This document shows, piece by piece, positions 9,182 through 21,306 of a stretch of DNA of 64,000 bases. The first letter of the stretch is position 1; every line of letters begins with the position of its first letter. The stretch is from Veillonella intestinalis (GTDB taxonomy: Bacteria; Bacillota; Negativicutes; Veillonellales; Veillonellaceae). The position numbers and the translations under genes were made by a program. The notes beneath the pieces are model-generated. The model was given only the letters and a program-made list of their open reading frames with translations, was not told the origin of the DNA and ran no database searches. Location of the stretch: assembly GCF_943193155.1 (NCBI RefSeq), contig NZ_CALPDB010000006.1, positions 173,611-237,610 on the forward strand. The letters run 5' to 3'.

Positions 9182-9832
9182 TTACGCCTCCTCAGGTTTA
9201 ATCGCTTCTAGGCGGAAAATCGGCTGTCCTTTTTTACTAAACTTCTCTTCATATTCAGTCATTACATTAGGCATATCCGTACTATGTAAATCATAGGTTA
9301 CATTTTTTAATATCCAACCACACTCTTTAAACTCTTCTAAAGAGAATAAAAATAAACCTTCATTATCCGTTTTGAAGTGAATTTCACCTTGTGGTTTCAA
9401 TAAGCGTGCATAACGGTCTAAAAAAGTACGATAAGTCAAACGACGTTTAGCATGACGTGCCTTTGGCCAAGGATCACAGAAATTAATATAAAAACGATCC
9501 ACTTCACCAGGCTCAACCACATCTTCAATACCAGCAATATCAAAGAGTGTTACTTTAGCATTAGGTAAATTCTGTTCAAATACCTTTTGCGCCGCATAAT
9601 ATAACACGCCTAATTGAACCTCAAAGCCAACAAAGTTAGCTTCTGGGTGGGCTTCAGCCATACCTGCGATAAAGCGACCTTTACCTGTTCCTAATTCAAA
9701 ATATAACGGTTTAGTAGAATCCACAAATAATTCACGCCAAGCCCCTTTATTCGCCTCCTGGTTCTCTAAAATCACATGTGAATCATATTCGTGAATCGCC
9801 TCATCAATCCAAGGTTTTCTACGTAATCGCAT
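9182..9832 (-). CDS. trmB: tRNA (guanine-N7)-methyltransferase
   Basis: The 216-residue protein has the TrmB order of motifs: FELGTGKGRFIAGMAEAHPE as the SAM loop, NFVGFEVQLGVLYYA, FCDPWPKARHAKRRLTY as the catalytic and tRNA-binding segment, and FKTDNEGLF. It makes m7G46 in tRNA. AAAGGAG precedes the ATG. It heads the trmB-ftsW-uraA run. Confidence 0.95.
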   Translation of the reverse strand: MRLRRKPWIDEAIHEYDSHVILENQEANKGAWRELFVDSTKPLYFELGTGKGRFIAGMAEAHPEANFVGFEVQLGVLYYAAQKVFEQNLPNAKVTLFDIAGIEDVVEPGEVDRFYINFCDPWPKARHAKRRLTYRTFLDRYARLLKPQGEIHFKTDNEGLFLFSLEEFKECGWILKNVTYDLHSTDMPNVMTEYEEKFSKKGQPIFRLEAIKPEEA

Positions 9833-10272
9833 ACTATCTCCTTTAATTCATTAATCCTATAATATACACTATGAATTTTACTAGCTAAAAACTGCTATCT
9901 TTGATTGTTAGATCATCTAATACGTCTCTAGTAAAAACTTATCTTTTATAAAAATCTCTATCTAATTAATTATATAGTATAGCTGTCATTTACACAACAA
10001 AAGGCTGTCCCTAAAATAGCTCTCTTGAAATGAAAATTAGATATCTAACTCATTGCCAGCATTTTGGAACAGCCCTTGTCGTAGGAGGTCCTCAACACAC
10101 ACAATAACAATTACCTCACGAATATATTTTATGAGCACTACCCCATATAGCGACATCTAAATTGTCATTAGCTCCCTTGTATGTTGAGGACACTATTCAA
10201 TTGTAAAACCTGAATCACTAAATCGTAATTAGCTCTTTCTTAAAGTAACTATACTTTTCATTGTCTAATTAG
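9833..10272. other. intergenic region with adhesin terminator and long inverted repeat
   Basis: No gene is seen in this 440-base gap. An imperfect hairpin joins 10001-10020 with 10059-10077 (GGCTGTCCCTAAAAT against ATTTTGGAACAGCC) and exits into CCTTTTGTTG on the minus strand, so it probably ends the adhesin transcript. A second inverted repeat, GTCCTCAACA at 10088 and TGTTGAGGAC at 10182-10191, encloses about 80 bases downstream of the adhesin stop. It may fold the mRNA 3' end. Confidence 0.55.
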
Positions 10273-13200
10273 TTATTTACTAATCATCAACGATTGAACT
10301 AATTCTTCTAACTTCTTAATACGTTCATTTTGGCTTTCATTTTGAGCCTTCAAGTCATCAATTTCAGTTGTTTGTTTTTCCACATACTCAATTAAACGAC
10401 CTTTACTCATACCAGCATATGGATTAGATTCGCCAAACTTCATGCTTACGCCAAAGTTCATCATATCTTCGCCATTGCCTAAGGTACCACCTACACTAAA
10501 CATAGTATTTTCGTTTGGACGATAGAACGCACCTAGTGCTACAGAATTAGAGCCGTGATACGTACCAATACCGGCTGTGAAATTCCACTTGTTATCTGGA
10601 TCATAATCAAGCGGATGTAAAGCTGCTAATGCGGCAAGGCCAGCACCGGATTTGTTAATCTTCGTATCCAAACGTGAAATTTGACGCGTATTATTTTGTA
10701 CTACATTGGCAACACTACCAATTTGTTTTTCCAATGTTTCTCGTACTTCAAATACTTGACCTGTAGTAGCTGCATAATTACCATCAGCACTCAACTCAAC
10801 AGCTTCAATATTACTAATTGGTTTGCCATTTGCATTAATACCATCTTTAGTAATATACACTTTATCGCCAACTGCAATACTGTTACCCACTTTAAGATCT
10901 TTGTTCAAAGATAAGGTATATTCATTCTTGCCATCAGTCTTAGGCGCTAGGATATTCCCATCGCCTTCTTTAATCGTTGTTACACCAGCAATATCAGTAA
11001 TATTGTCTATAATATTAGTAATTTTGCCATCTACAGCCTGAAGCTGATCTTCGGTAGCCGCACGACCACTTTCAAAAGTCGCACCATCCCAAGTTGTATT
11101 AGTTAAGCCTTTAATTGTGTTATTAGCCGGTTCCCCATCTTTTGGTTTCGTACCATCGATAACAATACCACCCACTGTGATTTTTTCATCAAGACTAACT
11201 TTTACGCCTTTGGACGGTTCAGACGCATCAACTGGAGTTACTTTTACGCCGGTAGCATCGCCTTCAACCTTGGTAACAATACCATTATTAGTGATGTTCT
11301 TAATGTCGCCTTCTACCTTACTTACACGATTGTTCAAGGTAGTAATATTAGAAGTATTATCTGTTACCTCTTTAACAAAAGCAGGATCTACACCAATCGT
11401 AATATCATTACCGGATTGTGTAACTTTAATCTTTTTGCCATCTTTAAAGTTAATAATTGAGTTTTTCTTAATAGAACGTTCACCTGCACCATTGACTTGA
11501 AGCTTCCAAACACCAGCTTCGCCAACTTGTGAGCTAATATTACTAATTGCTGTTTGTAATTGCTTTTCAGTGGCTGCTCGATTTTCAACGATACCAGTAG
11601 TATCAGGGTTCCAATCTGTATTATCCAAACCAGTAATGTATAAACCTTCTACAGCTTTATCTGGTGCATCTTCATCAGCAACTTTTGGCGTAGGTTTTTG
11701 ATTAGCAATATAGATACTGCCAGTTGGTTTCCCTTCTTTATCAGTAGGACCGACAATGCGAACACTACCGTCAGGTAAAATAATGTTCTTCGCTAACTTA
11801 ACACGTAAGCCCGTAACTTTGCTAGGATCCTTAGAGTCTACATCAGCAACTACGCCAATGTTATTATCGCTTAAAGCATTAGCTGCAGCACCACCCTTAA
11901 TATCTAGCTGCTCGTTAAGTTTTTTAGCTACATATTTAGTAGAATCATCAACAAAATCATCGCCAGCAAATTTCATACCATCATTGAGAGTAGCTACTTC
12001 TGTAACGATTGGATTGTCATTAGCATCTTTGCCTGTTTCATAAACAATACGAGTGATACTTTCTCCGTCTTTACCGTCAACACCTGGTGTGCCTTCTTTA
12101 ACAGTAATCTCAGCGATTGCATTCTTACCTGGTGTTCCATCAGCACCATCTTTACCTTTTTCGCCGACAATAGTAATGCTACCAGGCGTACCATCTTTTC
12201 CATCCTTACCCGGTGTACCAACAGTAATGTCTTTACTTAATTTGAAATCGTAAATCTTTTGTCCTTCAACATCTTTAACTGCTACAGATAAACCATTAGC
12301 ATCTACATACTTACCATAGGCACCATCGGCACCAGCTACTGGAGCTACATCGTTTACCTTGATGGCTGTATGTTTATTAGCTAATGATTCCACCTGTTTC
12401 AACTGTGCTACGTTAACCGCATCTGTATCAGCTGTACCAGTAGCTACATTAGTAATCCGTTGGTTGCCATTGTCTAAGCCTGTAACAGATAATTTTACCT
12501 TACCTATAATTGGATTTTCTACTAATACGCCGTCTTTGGTATACCATTTATCATCTTGGCCTTTTACTAATGGATTACCCTTAGTATCCACTATTACCTC
12601 TGCAAACTCTACACTACCATCGTTTAGCTTAATGTTCTTCGCTAATTTAACACGTAAGCCAGTAATTTCACTAGTCTTAGAATCTACATCAGCAACTACG
12701 CCAATGTTATTATCGCTTAAAGCATCAGCTGCCGCGCCACCCTTAATATCTAGCTGCTCGTTAAGTTTTTTAGCTACATATTTAGTAGAATCATCAACAA
12801 AATCATCGCCAGCAAATTTCATGCCATCATTGAGAGTGGCTACTTCTGTAACAATTGGGTTACCATTATCATCTTTTTCGCCAGTTTCATAAACGATGCG
12901 AGTGATACTTTCGCCGTCTTTACCGTCAATACCTGGTGTGCCTTCTTTAACAGTAATTTCAGCTATTGCATTCTTACCTGGTGTTCCATCAGCGCCATCT
13001 TTACCTTTTTCACCGACAATAGTAATGCTACCAGGAGTACCATCTTTGCCATCCTTACCCGGTGTACCAACAGTAATGTCTTTACTTAATTTGAAATCGT
13101 AAATCTTTTGTCCTTCAACATCTTTAACTGCTACAGATAAACCATTAGCATCTACATACTTACCATAGGCACCATCGGCACCAGCTACTGGTGCTACATC

Positions 13201-16200
13201 ATTTACCATGATGGCTGTATGATTATTAGCTAACTTTTGTACCTGTTTCAACTGAGCTACGTTAACTGCATCTGTATCTTCAGTACCAGCTGCTACATGA
13301 GTAATCTGACGATTTATATCACTATAAATTTTACCTTTATGCTGATAAGCATCACGACCTACTGATACAGCACCATCATTAGAAACATAAGCAGACACTA
13401 GGTGATCAATCGCAGCCTCTACATTATTCAATTGTAATTCAGAAGCATCTAAGGCATCTCCAAGCTCTCTTCTAGCTTTTTTTACCTCAGCATTCGTCTT
13501 ATCCTGCTCATAAAGAGCAGTTAAGCGATCATATTCTGCTTGTTGAGTTGCCACTGTAGCTGCTAAATTATCTCGTTGCTCTTTTAAAGGCGCATATTGT
13601 TCACTCACACCAGCAACTTTTGCTACTTCATCGAGAGAAGTAAACTGTGCTCCAGTAAGTGGATTATATCCTAATACCGCTCCATTCGTGCTAGCTATAG
13701 AATCAGCACCTAAGGCCACACCGCCAGTAGCAGTAACTGAGGCTTGAGACCCCAAAGCCGTTCCGCGAGTCACCTTATTTACAGTCGCACTATAACCTAA
13801 AGCAACAGAATTCGCTGCATCAGTTATGTTAGAACGATTGCCTAAAGCCATACCATATTGTGAATTAGTAGTATGGGAACCATTCCCAAGAGAAACCCCC
13901 ATGTTAGAATTTTCTACAGTAGCATTTCTACCAACCGCTACGGCAGAATTAGAATTGTTTACTACAGTTTCAGGGCCCAAGGCCGTACCACTGGTAGAGC
14001 CTATTACATGAGAATTATATCCAAGAGCTACACCATATTGCGAACTAGGTCCATACTCTTTACCTGGCTCTGGCTCACCTGGACCAACCGCCGCCTTAGG
14101 ACCAATAGCTATTGCATGGATTGATTGAGCACCAGTATTATCCTCATTACTGCCAGTACCAGTTTCAGTGGAATTTACTGATAAATATTTTACAGCCCCC
14201 AATTTATCTGTTACAGATTTAGATAATGTAAGGTTTATAGACTGACCATCTTCAGCTACAGTAGTTGTAATATTACCATCACCGTTGATAGCCAACTTTT
14301 GAGTTGCTAAATTTACCTTTCCTTCAACCGGTACATCTTCAGCTTTATTATCTCCAATAATGCTCAAATTTAATGCTTTTAATTGCTTAACATTAACCGC
14401 ATCATAATCATCGGCACCACCAGCAACATTCGTAATGCGGCGGCGATTAGCCTCTACTGTAGTATCACCAATAGTATATTCAGCATTCCCTACCGACACT
14501 ACGCCATCTTCCTTGCCAAATGTTTCATCTGATAAATATGATTTTGTTTTTACATCATCAGCAATATAGGCAAGAGAATTTGAACCTAATGCGATAGAGT
14601 TATTTGAAGCTGTACGCGCTAGAGAGCCTATTGCAATTGCATTAGTAACTGAATCTTTACCGTCTAGTGTATTAGTAATTGCAAAATCACCAATAGCGAC
14701 TGTACTTTCACCATACGCACGAGCCCAGTGACCTAATGCGGTTGCATTTTTACCATTGGCATTAGCCTGTTGACCAAGTGCTACTGCATAATGACCTCTT
14801 GCCTTAGCTGCAGTACCAACAGCCACTTCATTTGTATCATGGGCTTCAGCACCTGCCCCTAAAACTGTATTCTGATAGCCAAATGATTTCGCCGTATTAC
14901 CTATTGCAATAGAGTTCTTATACTCTTGATTTGGTTTACCTGAAGTAGTATCATCCTCAGCAATCACAAGCGAATTGTCCGGTATACCTTGCTCTGGAGT
15001 TCCACCAGTTTCTGTTTTCTTACCTATGTAAGACGATATACCAATAGCGATGCCATTAACACCTTGAAGTTGCGCTGTAGCATTACGACCAATTGCAATA
15101 GAATCATCGCCAGCTGCATTTGCTTGTAAGCCAATAGCATTAGCAGCTAAACCACTAGCACTGGCCTGACTACCAAATGCATTGGCTGCGTCACCACTTG
15201 CTCTAGAAATAATCCCTAGAGCCTGCGAGTGCATGCCACTCGCCTGTGCATCAAAGCCTACAGCTAATGAAATTTCGCCACTAAATGCAGAGTTTTGACC
15301 AATAGCAACACTCCACCCACCTGAAGCAATTGCTTCAGTTCCAAGGGCTATATCACTAGTATTTTGGGCATCTGCTCTAGAACCTAATGCTACTGTATCA
15401 TTTGCCTTTGCCTTTGAAGAATTACCAATAGCGACCCCACCTTTTGCAATCGCTTGCGCATCAGGCCCAATAGCAATCGCGTTATTCCCAGTAGCACCAG
15501 AATTGTCCTTATTACCTGCTTCAGTGGATTTAATAGATACATATTCAATTGCATTCGCATCTACTTTATTATTCAACGCTTTAAGCTGTGCCACGTTAAC
15601 AGCATCGGTATCCTCAGTACCAGCTGCAACATTAGTAATCTGGCGAGTATCAGATGCAGTACCTACTGAAATAGCGCCTAAGCCAGATAAATATGGTGAA
15701 ACAATAGCATTTCTAGCATTTTGACTAGCATAAGCAGCCTTTTCTAATGTAGCTACTTCACTTTTTAGTTGTTCATTATTAGGGTCTTTTTCTAATTCTG
15801 CAAATTTAGCATTATACGCTGCTACTTTTTCATTAAAGTCTTTTGTAGCCGCCTCATATTCTGCCGATTTTCCTAAATATAAAGCTATATCTTCTGCCTT
15901 ATTAAAGGTTACATCATCGACTGTATAACCAAGTTTACCTTCTTCTCTATCAGCTACTGAATATGCACCTAGAGCAACACCATTTTCAACATTACCTTCA
16001 GAAGCATAGCCTAAAGCCATAGCTTTATCACTAAAAGCTTCCGTATAGCCACCTAGAGCAATAGTATTTGTTCCCTTAGTTTTTGCATTATAACCTATAG
16101 CTGTACCATAACTGCCTTCTGAGGTATTAGCCCATGGACCAATAGCAATAGAACGAGCTCCATCTGCAGTTGTTTTATAACCTAAAGCAGTTGCCATTTC

Positions 16201-19200
16201 TCCACTAGCTACTGTACTTCTACCTACAGCTAGTGACCAGCCACCATTAGCTTTTGTTTGTGCGCCAACAGCAACACTGCCAGATTTTGTAGCTTCTGCT
16301 TCCATGCCTAAAGCCATACTAAATGTATCTGTTGCTTTAGCCCGATTACCAAGAGCTACGGCAGCTGCAGCACTAGCCTCTGAAGTATCACCAATAGAAA
16401 CAGTTCCGCGGCCAGTCGCCTTAGCTCCAGAGCCCATGGCATTGGATTGGAATGCAGCCTTAGCCCCTTGACCTACGGCTACGCCACCTTGACCTGTTGC
16501 TGCTGCACTAGAACCAATAGCTACAGAAAGTCCACTCGCATCACTTGTTGGGTCATTAATATCAAAGGCATTCGCACCATCACCGATGGCCACACTATAC
16601 CCACGAGCTTTAGCATAGTTACCAATCGCCACATCAGACTGATTTGTATCGCCAGCTGTAGCATGAGTACCTATAGCAACACTGTGTTCTGATGTTGCAG
16701 CAGAATTTACACCAATAACAACCCCTTTGCCATCTGTAATATTACTACCTATTACAATAGCATTATTAATACCAGCTGTTACATTAGAACCTAGGGCTAC
16801 CGTATTATTGGCACTAGCACTTGCATTAGGACCAATAGCTAAAGAGTCTGTGCCTGTTGCCCCTGTATTATCTTTATTACCCGTTTCAGTAGAATTAATC
16901 GATACATAAGAAATTTTATTAGCATCTACTTTATTGTTCAACGCTTTAAGCTGTGCTACGTTAACTGCATCTGTATCTTCGGTACCAGCTGCCACATGAG
17001 TAATCTGACGAGTAGCATATTCATTACCTACTGAAACAGCTCCTAAGCCTGATTTATAGGCAACACTTAGTTTATTCCTCTCATCTACAATTGCCAAAAG
17101 CTCTTTTCTAGCCTGTAATGCAGCCTTAAGCAAAGTGCTATCCCCCGGATTTGCATCAGCAGCTGCTTTTTTCTCTAACATTTCTTTTTGCTTTTCTAGG
17201 GCCTGTGTCGTTAATGCATTATATTCATCAACTTTACCTAAATAGGCCATTAATTCACCCTCATTTGCAAATGTGCCAGCCTCAGGTGAATAACCAAATG
17301 TACCGGCTGCTCTATCAGCAACAGAACTCGATCCAATAGCAATTGAGCGTTCAACTTCTGCCTTCGCGCCAGAACCAAGAGCTACACTACTACTGCCGAT
17401 GGCTTCAGTATCGGCCCCTAAGGCTGTAGCATTCTTACCACTCGAATTTGCAAAAAAGCCTAAAGCCGTACTTCTATCGCCAGAAGCAGTTGTTCTAAGC
17501 CCTATAGCAACCCCTGCATCATTTTCAGCTTTTGCTCTATCACCAATGGCAATAGAAGATTCCGTTTTATTTTCAGAGTTACTAACAGACGAATTACCAA
17601 TAGCAATGCCAGCTTTACCATTAGCCGTTACACTTGTCCCTAGAGCAACTGAAGATTCTCCTAACGCCTGACTATTTTGACCATAAGCCACACTATAGTC
17701 ACCAGTAGCTTTAGACTTCCAACCTACGGCTGTATTTCTAGCATTACCAGATGCATCTGCTTCTACACCAATAGCAATACTATGGTCTGTAGTTGCTACC
17801 GAACTCACACCTACTATAATCCCCTTGCCATCAGTGATATCCCTACCAATAATGATAGCATCTGCAATGCTAGCTTTTACATTGGAGCCTAGAGCTACAC
17901 TATTTTTACCAATAGATTGTGCATTAGGACCAATAGCTACAGAATCAGTGCCTGTTGCCCCTAAATTATCTTTGTTACCTGTTTCTTTGGATTTAATAGA
18001 TACATAAGAAATTTTATTAGTATCTACCTTTTGATTTAAGGACTTAAGCTGTGCTACATTCACTGCATCAGTATTTTTAGAGCCAGCAGCTACATTAGTG
18101 ATTTGACGAGTATTAGCCTCTTTTTTTCGGCCACTCTCATCCTTATATTCTCCGTAGCCCACTGATACGGCCCCTAATTTAGATTTCCAAACTGGTGACC
18201 CTAAATCTTTTTTACTATTAGGATTTGGATCATATCCGACGACCTGAGAGTTGATAGTTGCTTTAGAATTGCTACCTATTGCTACTCCATCAAGTACTTC
18301 ACTTGTAGCATTCATCCCTATAGCTAGACCTTGATCTTTCTGCACTGTAGCATTAGAGCCAATAGCAACACCATTTCCAGATGTTTGACTTATTAAATAA
18401 TAAAGATTATTTTCTGGCTCGCTATTATTATTCTTAGGTGACGGTTTAAAATTTGCTTTTACATCGTCAGTCTTAGATTGGAATTTTGCTTCATTTATAG
18501 GATCTCTAGAATATACTATAGCATTACTACCAATAGCAATAGACCCTGCACTATATGTGCTCGCATTAGAGCCAGTAGCTACTGAATTATGCGCATACGC
18601 ACCAGTTTTACTTCCTAATGCAGTTGACTGCTCACTATGCGCTACCGCATCTTGACCAATAGCAACGCCTCTAAATTCTGATACAGTCCAATTCCCTATA
18701 GCTATACTGCCTTGATTATTCGCTTTACTATTTTCCCCTATACTAACAGAAGTTGTCTCCTTACTATAAGCAAGATTCCCAATGGCAATCCCATTATCAG
18801 CATTAGCTTCCACACCTATAGCTAAAGATGCTGTATTATTTGCTTTCGAGTTAAAGCCTATGGCAATTTGACCTGCACTATCATCTTTGCCATCATATGC
18901 AACCGTGGCTCTATTCCCTAAGGCAATACTCTCATATCCATTAGTTTTGGCCCCTGAACCTATGGCAATAGCACCTGGTTTCTCTGCACCATGATTGTCT
19001 TTATTGATAATTTTATCCGCATCTCTATCAGGATTAATAGATACATATTCAACAGAACTACCACTTATATTACTCATTTTATTGGCAATTCGTGTGTCTA
19101 CATCTGTGCTCAATGCCTGAAGTTGTTTCACATTAACTGCATCATATTCATCAGCACCACCGGCTACACCAGTAATACGGCGGTGATTAATTGGAAACTT

Positions 19201-20053
19201 ATCGTTCCCTAAAGTTAACTCAAAATTATTACCTATGGCTACCACACCATTATCAGCACTAAAGTCTTCATTACTTAAATACGACTTAGCTGCTACATTA
19301 CCCGTGTAAGCATAGGAATTATGACCTAATGCTACAGAATTTTGGCTAGCAGCAAAGCTAGTAAATCCAATAGCTACACCATTATCAGCTAATGCATGAG
19401 ATCCCGCACCAATAGCGACACCACTACCTTGAGTACTTGAAAAGCTACCAATAGCTACTGAGTCATAACTTGGATTGACTTTATAGCCAATACCAACCAT
19501 ATACCCATTCTTATTAGGTGTGTCTGTTGTTCCTATATCTTCCCCTATTAAAATAGAACTTACACCATTACTATGTATACTATGACCAATACCGATGGAG
19601 TTTGTACTCCCATGGCTATTTTCATCTGTTAATGTTACATTGGTCCCAATAGCGACAGCTCCTCCAGTCATCGATTGGGCTCCACTACCTATAGCTACAG
19701 TACTACCACCTAAGGCTTGAGCAGCAGAACCTATCGCTACATTAGCATACTCTTCTTCACTCGCGTTCGCCCCATTGCCAATGGCAACAGCTGATTCACT
19801 TTTCGCTACAGAGTCTTTACCTAATGCCACGCCTTTACCGGTACCAGGCGCAGGCATAGCATTACTCTTAATATATAAATCTCTTGTCCAACCTTGTAAC
19901 TCTGTAATTTGTGAACCAAACTTAGCTACCACAGCATCATATACAGCCTGTTGATCAGCAGTTAAATCAGCAGCTATAAGTCCCCCCCCCAGTGTACAAA
20001 ACAGACGTAGTAGCTAATGTGGCCACTAAAAGCGCTCTTGTTTTTTTATCCAT
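10273..20053 (-). CDS. trimeric autotransporter adhesin (YadA/Hia type), out of frame at a poly-G tract
   Basis: A giant surface adhesin, about 3,259 codons when in frame. The true start is the ATG at 20051-20053, which opens MDKKTRALLVATLATTSVLYT, a signal-peptide n- and h-region. A run of nine G (19982-19990) then shifts the frame and stops translation after 28 codons. With 8 or 11 G the reading continues as GGGLIAADLTADQQ into the long frame, which is open from there to 10273. The passenger has many AIGxxA/ALG head repeats. Seven neck motifs of the DAVNVxQL type lie near 19.1, 18.0, 16.95, 15.6, 14.4, 13.25 and 12.4 kb. Three charged coiled-coil insertions and two collagen-like Gly-X-Y blocks are also present. 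A YadA anchor ends in NFGVSMKFG, followed by 52 extra residues. Adhesion or aggregation is inferred from the family. Confidence 0.93.
11790..13220 (-). repeat. tandem duplicated collagen-like module inside the adhesin
   Basis: Two near-identical blocks are offset by 849 bp, falling to 846 bp after a one-codon indel. The upstream copy covers about 12640-13220 and the downstream copy 11790-12371. Each encodes NDVAPVAGADGAYGKY, then GTPGKDGKDGTPG, GEKGKDGADGTPGKN and GTPGIDGKDGE (one copy has V for I). This is a short Gly-X-Y stretch followed by a stalk segment. Confidence 0.85.
19982..19990 (-). repeat. nine-G homopolymer in the adhesin signal-peptide region
   Basis: Nine C on the given strand read as GGGGGGGGG in the gene, starting exactly at codon 22. 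The continuing open frame needs 8 or 11 G, so this copy is +1. Homopolymer G/C tracts of this length are classic slipped-strand sites. Confidence 0.9.
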
Positions 20054-20198
20054 ACTAACAAACCCCTTTCGTGAAAATAATCACTTACGTCTCCCTACTT
20101 GCATAAACCTATACGAACTACTCTAAAACCTCCCAATTACTAAAGAAAACACAAGTTCATTTTGCAAATAAATCATTCTTTTTATGACTATTATGCAC

Positions 20199-20228
20199 TT
20201 TATATTAATATAATGACATATTTGTCAA
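20199..20228 (-). promoter_or_regulatory. candidate adhesin promoter
   Basis: TTGACA (20223-20228) and TATAAA (20199-20204) lie 18 bases apart on the minus strand, about 145 bases upstream of the adhesin ATG. The leader contains GAAAGGGG about ten bases before the ATG as ribosome site. Confidence 0.55.
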
Positions 20229-20541
20229 ATTAAATCAAATTTTTCTAAAATTTTTAATTATTTTTCTATACTTTTTATTTATTTTTTATTTCTTTTATTT
20301 TCTTATATTTTCTTTAAATTTTATCATTTTATTAATATTGATATCAATTTAATTTATCTCTCACTCTTAAAGTATGTATTAATTTTTCTAATATATAAAA
20401 TAAATTTTCATTATTTTACCAAAAATAAAAGAGTGATAATTCTATAGAAACTATCACTCTAGCAGATGTTATTATGCAAATAAAAAAATCAATCACTAAA
20501 TCACTGACTTAATTCAGCATCTTAAAAATTAACAAAAAAAT
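20229..20541. other. AT-rich intergenic region with a hairpin
   Basis: No gene is seen. The stretch is extremely A/T rich. It holds one clear hairpin, AGAGTGATA (20430-20438) with TATCACTCT (20452-20460), flanked by A and T runs, which could serve as a terminator in either direction. Confidence 0.6.
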
Positions 20542-20592
20542 AAAAAGACGAACTCTTTAGTATTCCGAAAAATACCGAACGTTCGTCTTTTT
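20542..20592 (-). terminator. terminator of the six-tRNA operon
   Basis: AAAAAGACGAAC (20542-20553) pairs with GTTCGTCTTTTT (20581-20592), and an inner stem forms around TATTCCGAAAAATA. It lies just past the last tRNA. Confidence 0.85.
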
Positions 20593-20602
20593 GCAAGTTT
20601 GG

Positions 20603-20675
<73 letters not shown>

Positions 20676-20684
20676 ATATGTTGG

Positions 20685-20756
20685 TGACCCGTGGGGGAAT
20701 CGAACCCCCGATACCGCCGTGAAAGGGCGGTGTCTTAACCGCTTGACCAACGGGCC
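20685..20756 (-). tRNA. tRNA-Glu(TTC)
   Basis: Acceptor GGCCCGT/ACGGGTC with one G-U pair, anticodon loop CTTTCAC, CCA encoded at 20682-20684. Confidence 0.95.
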
Positions 20757-20763
20757 AAAATGG

Positions 20764-20836
20764 TGACTCACCCGCGACTCGAACGCGGGACACCCTGATT
20801 AAAAGTCAGGTGCTCTGCCAACTGAGCTAGTGAGTC
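20764..20836 (-). tRNA. tRNA-Lys(TTT)
   Basis: Acceptor GACTCAC/GTGAGTC, anticodon loop CTTTTAA, T-loop GTTCGAGTC, CCA encoded at 20761-20763. Confidence 0.95.
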
Positions 20837-20849
20837 ATGTAAAAAATGG

Positions 20850-20921
20850 CAGGGGTAAAAGGATTCGAACCTTTGAATGACGGAGTCAGAGTCCGTTGCC
20901 TTACCGCTTGGCGATACCCCT
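20850..20921 (-). tRNA. tRNA-Gln(CTG)
   Basis: Acceptor AGGGGTA/TACCCCT with discriminator G. The anticodon loop CTCTGAC reads CTG, so it decodes CAG only. CCA is encoded at 20847-20849. A TTG-anticodon glutamine tRNA is not in this window. Confidence 0.92.
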
Positions 20922-20958
20922 ATATATACAAAGGACCAAGCCTGTGTTAATAAAATGG

Positions 20959-21031
20959 CTCCCCGAGTAGGACTCGAACCTACGACCGATCGGTTAACAG
21001 CCGATTGCTCTACCGACTGAGCTATCGAGGA
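20959..21031 (-). tRNA. tRNA-Asn(GTT)
   Basis: Acceptor TCCTCGA/TCGGGGA, anticodon loop CTGTTAA, discriminator G, CCA encoded at 20956-20958. Confidence 0.95.
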
Positions 21032-21041
21032 ATGAAAGTGG

Positions 21042-21113
21042 AGCGGAAAACGAGATTCGAACTCGCGACCCCCGCCTTGGCAAGGCGGTGCTCTACCACT
21101 GAGCTATTTCCGC
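21042..21113 (-). tRNA. tRNA-Gly(GCC)
   Basis: Acceptor GCGGAAA/TTTTCGC-type pairing, anticodon loop TTGCCAA, CCA encoded at 21039-21041. First gene of the operon. Confidence 0.95.
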
Positions 21114-21130
21114 ATTTCACAACAGAAACA

Positions 21131-21159
21131 ATTCTACACCGTTAACGATATTTTGTCAA
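21131..21159 (-). promoter_or_regulatory. tRNA operon promoter P1
   Basis: TTGACA (21154-21159) and TAGAAT (21131-21136) are 17 bases apart. The -10 ends 18 bases before the tRNA-Gly 5' end. Confidence 0.8.
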
Positions 21160-21211
21160 GATATTTTTACCTCGACACCATTCAAAGTGTCTTGTCCCTG
21201 ACCGCTTAATA

Positions 21212-21241
21212 ATAATAACAGACAGAGCTAGTCCCTGTCAA
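21212..21241 (-). promoter_or_regulatory. tRNA operon promoter P2
   Basis: A second TTGACA (21236-21241) with TATTAT (21212-21217), 18 bases apart, lies upstream of P1. It gives the tRNA operon tandem promoters. Confidence 0.65.
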
Positions 21242-21306
21242 CACTTTTGTAAAAATTTATTGGCAAAAATTTTACAATATTTACAGCCTACTCAGCAGAC
21301 TTTTAT

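Noticed and set aside
12359..12892. Several plus-strand frames opposite the adhesin
   Set aside because: Repetitive shadows of the Gly-X-Y and head repeats without ribosome sites.
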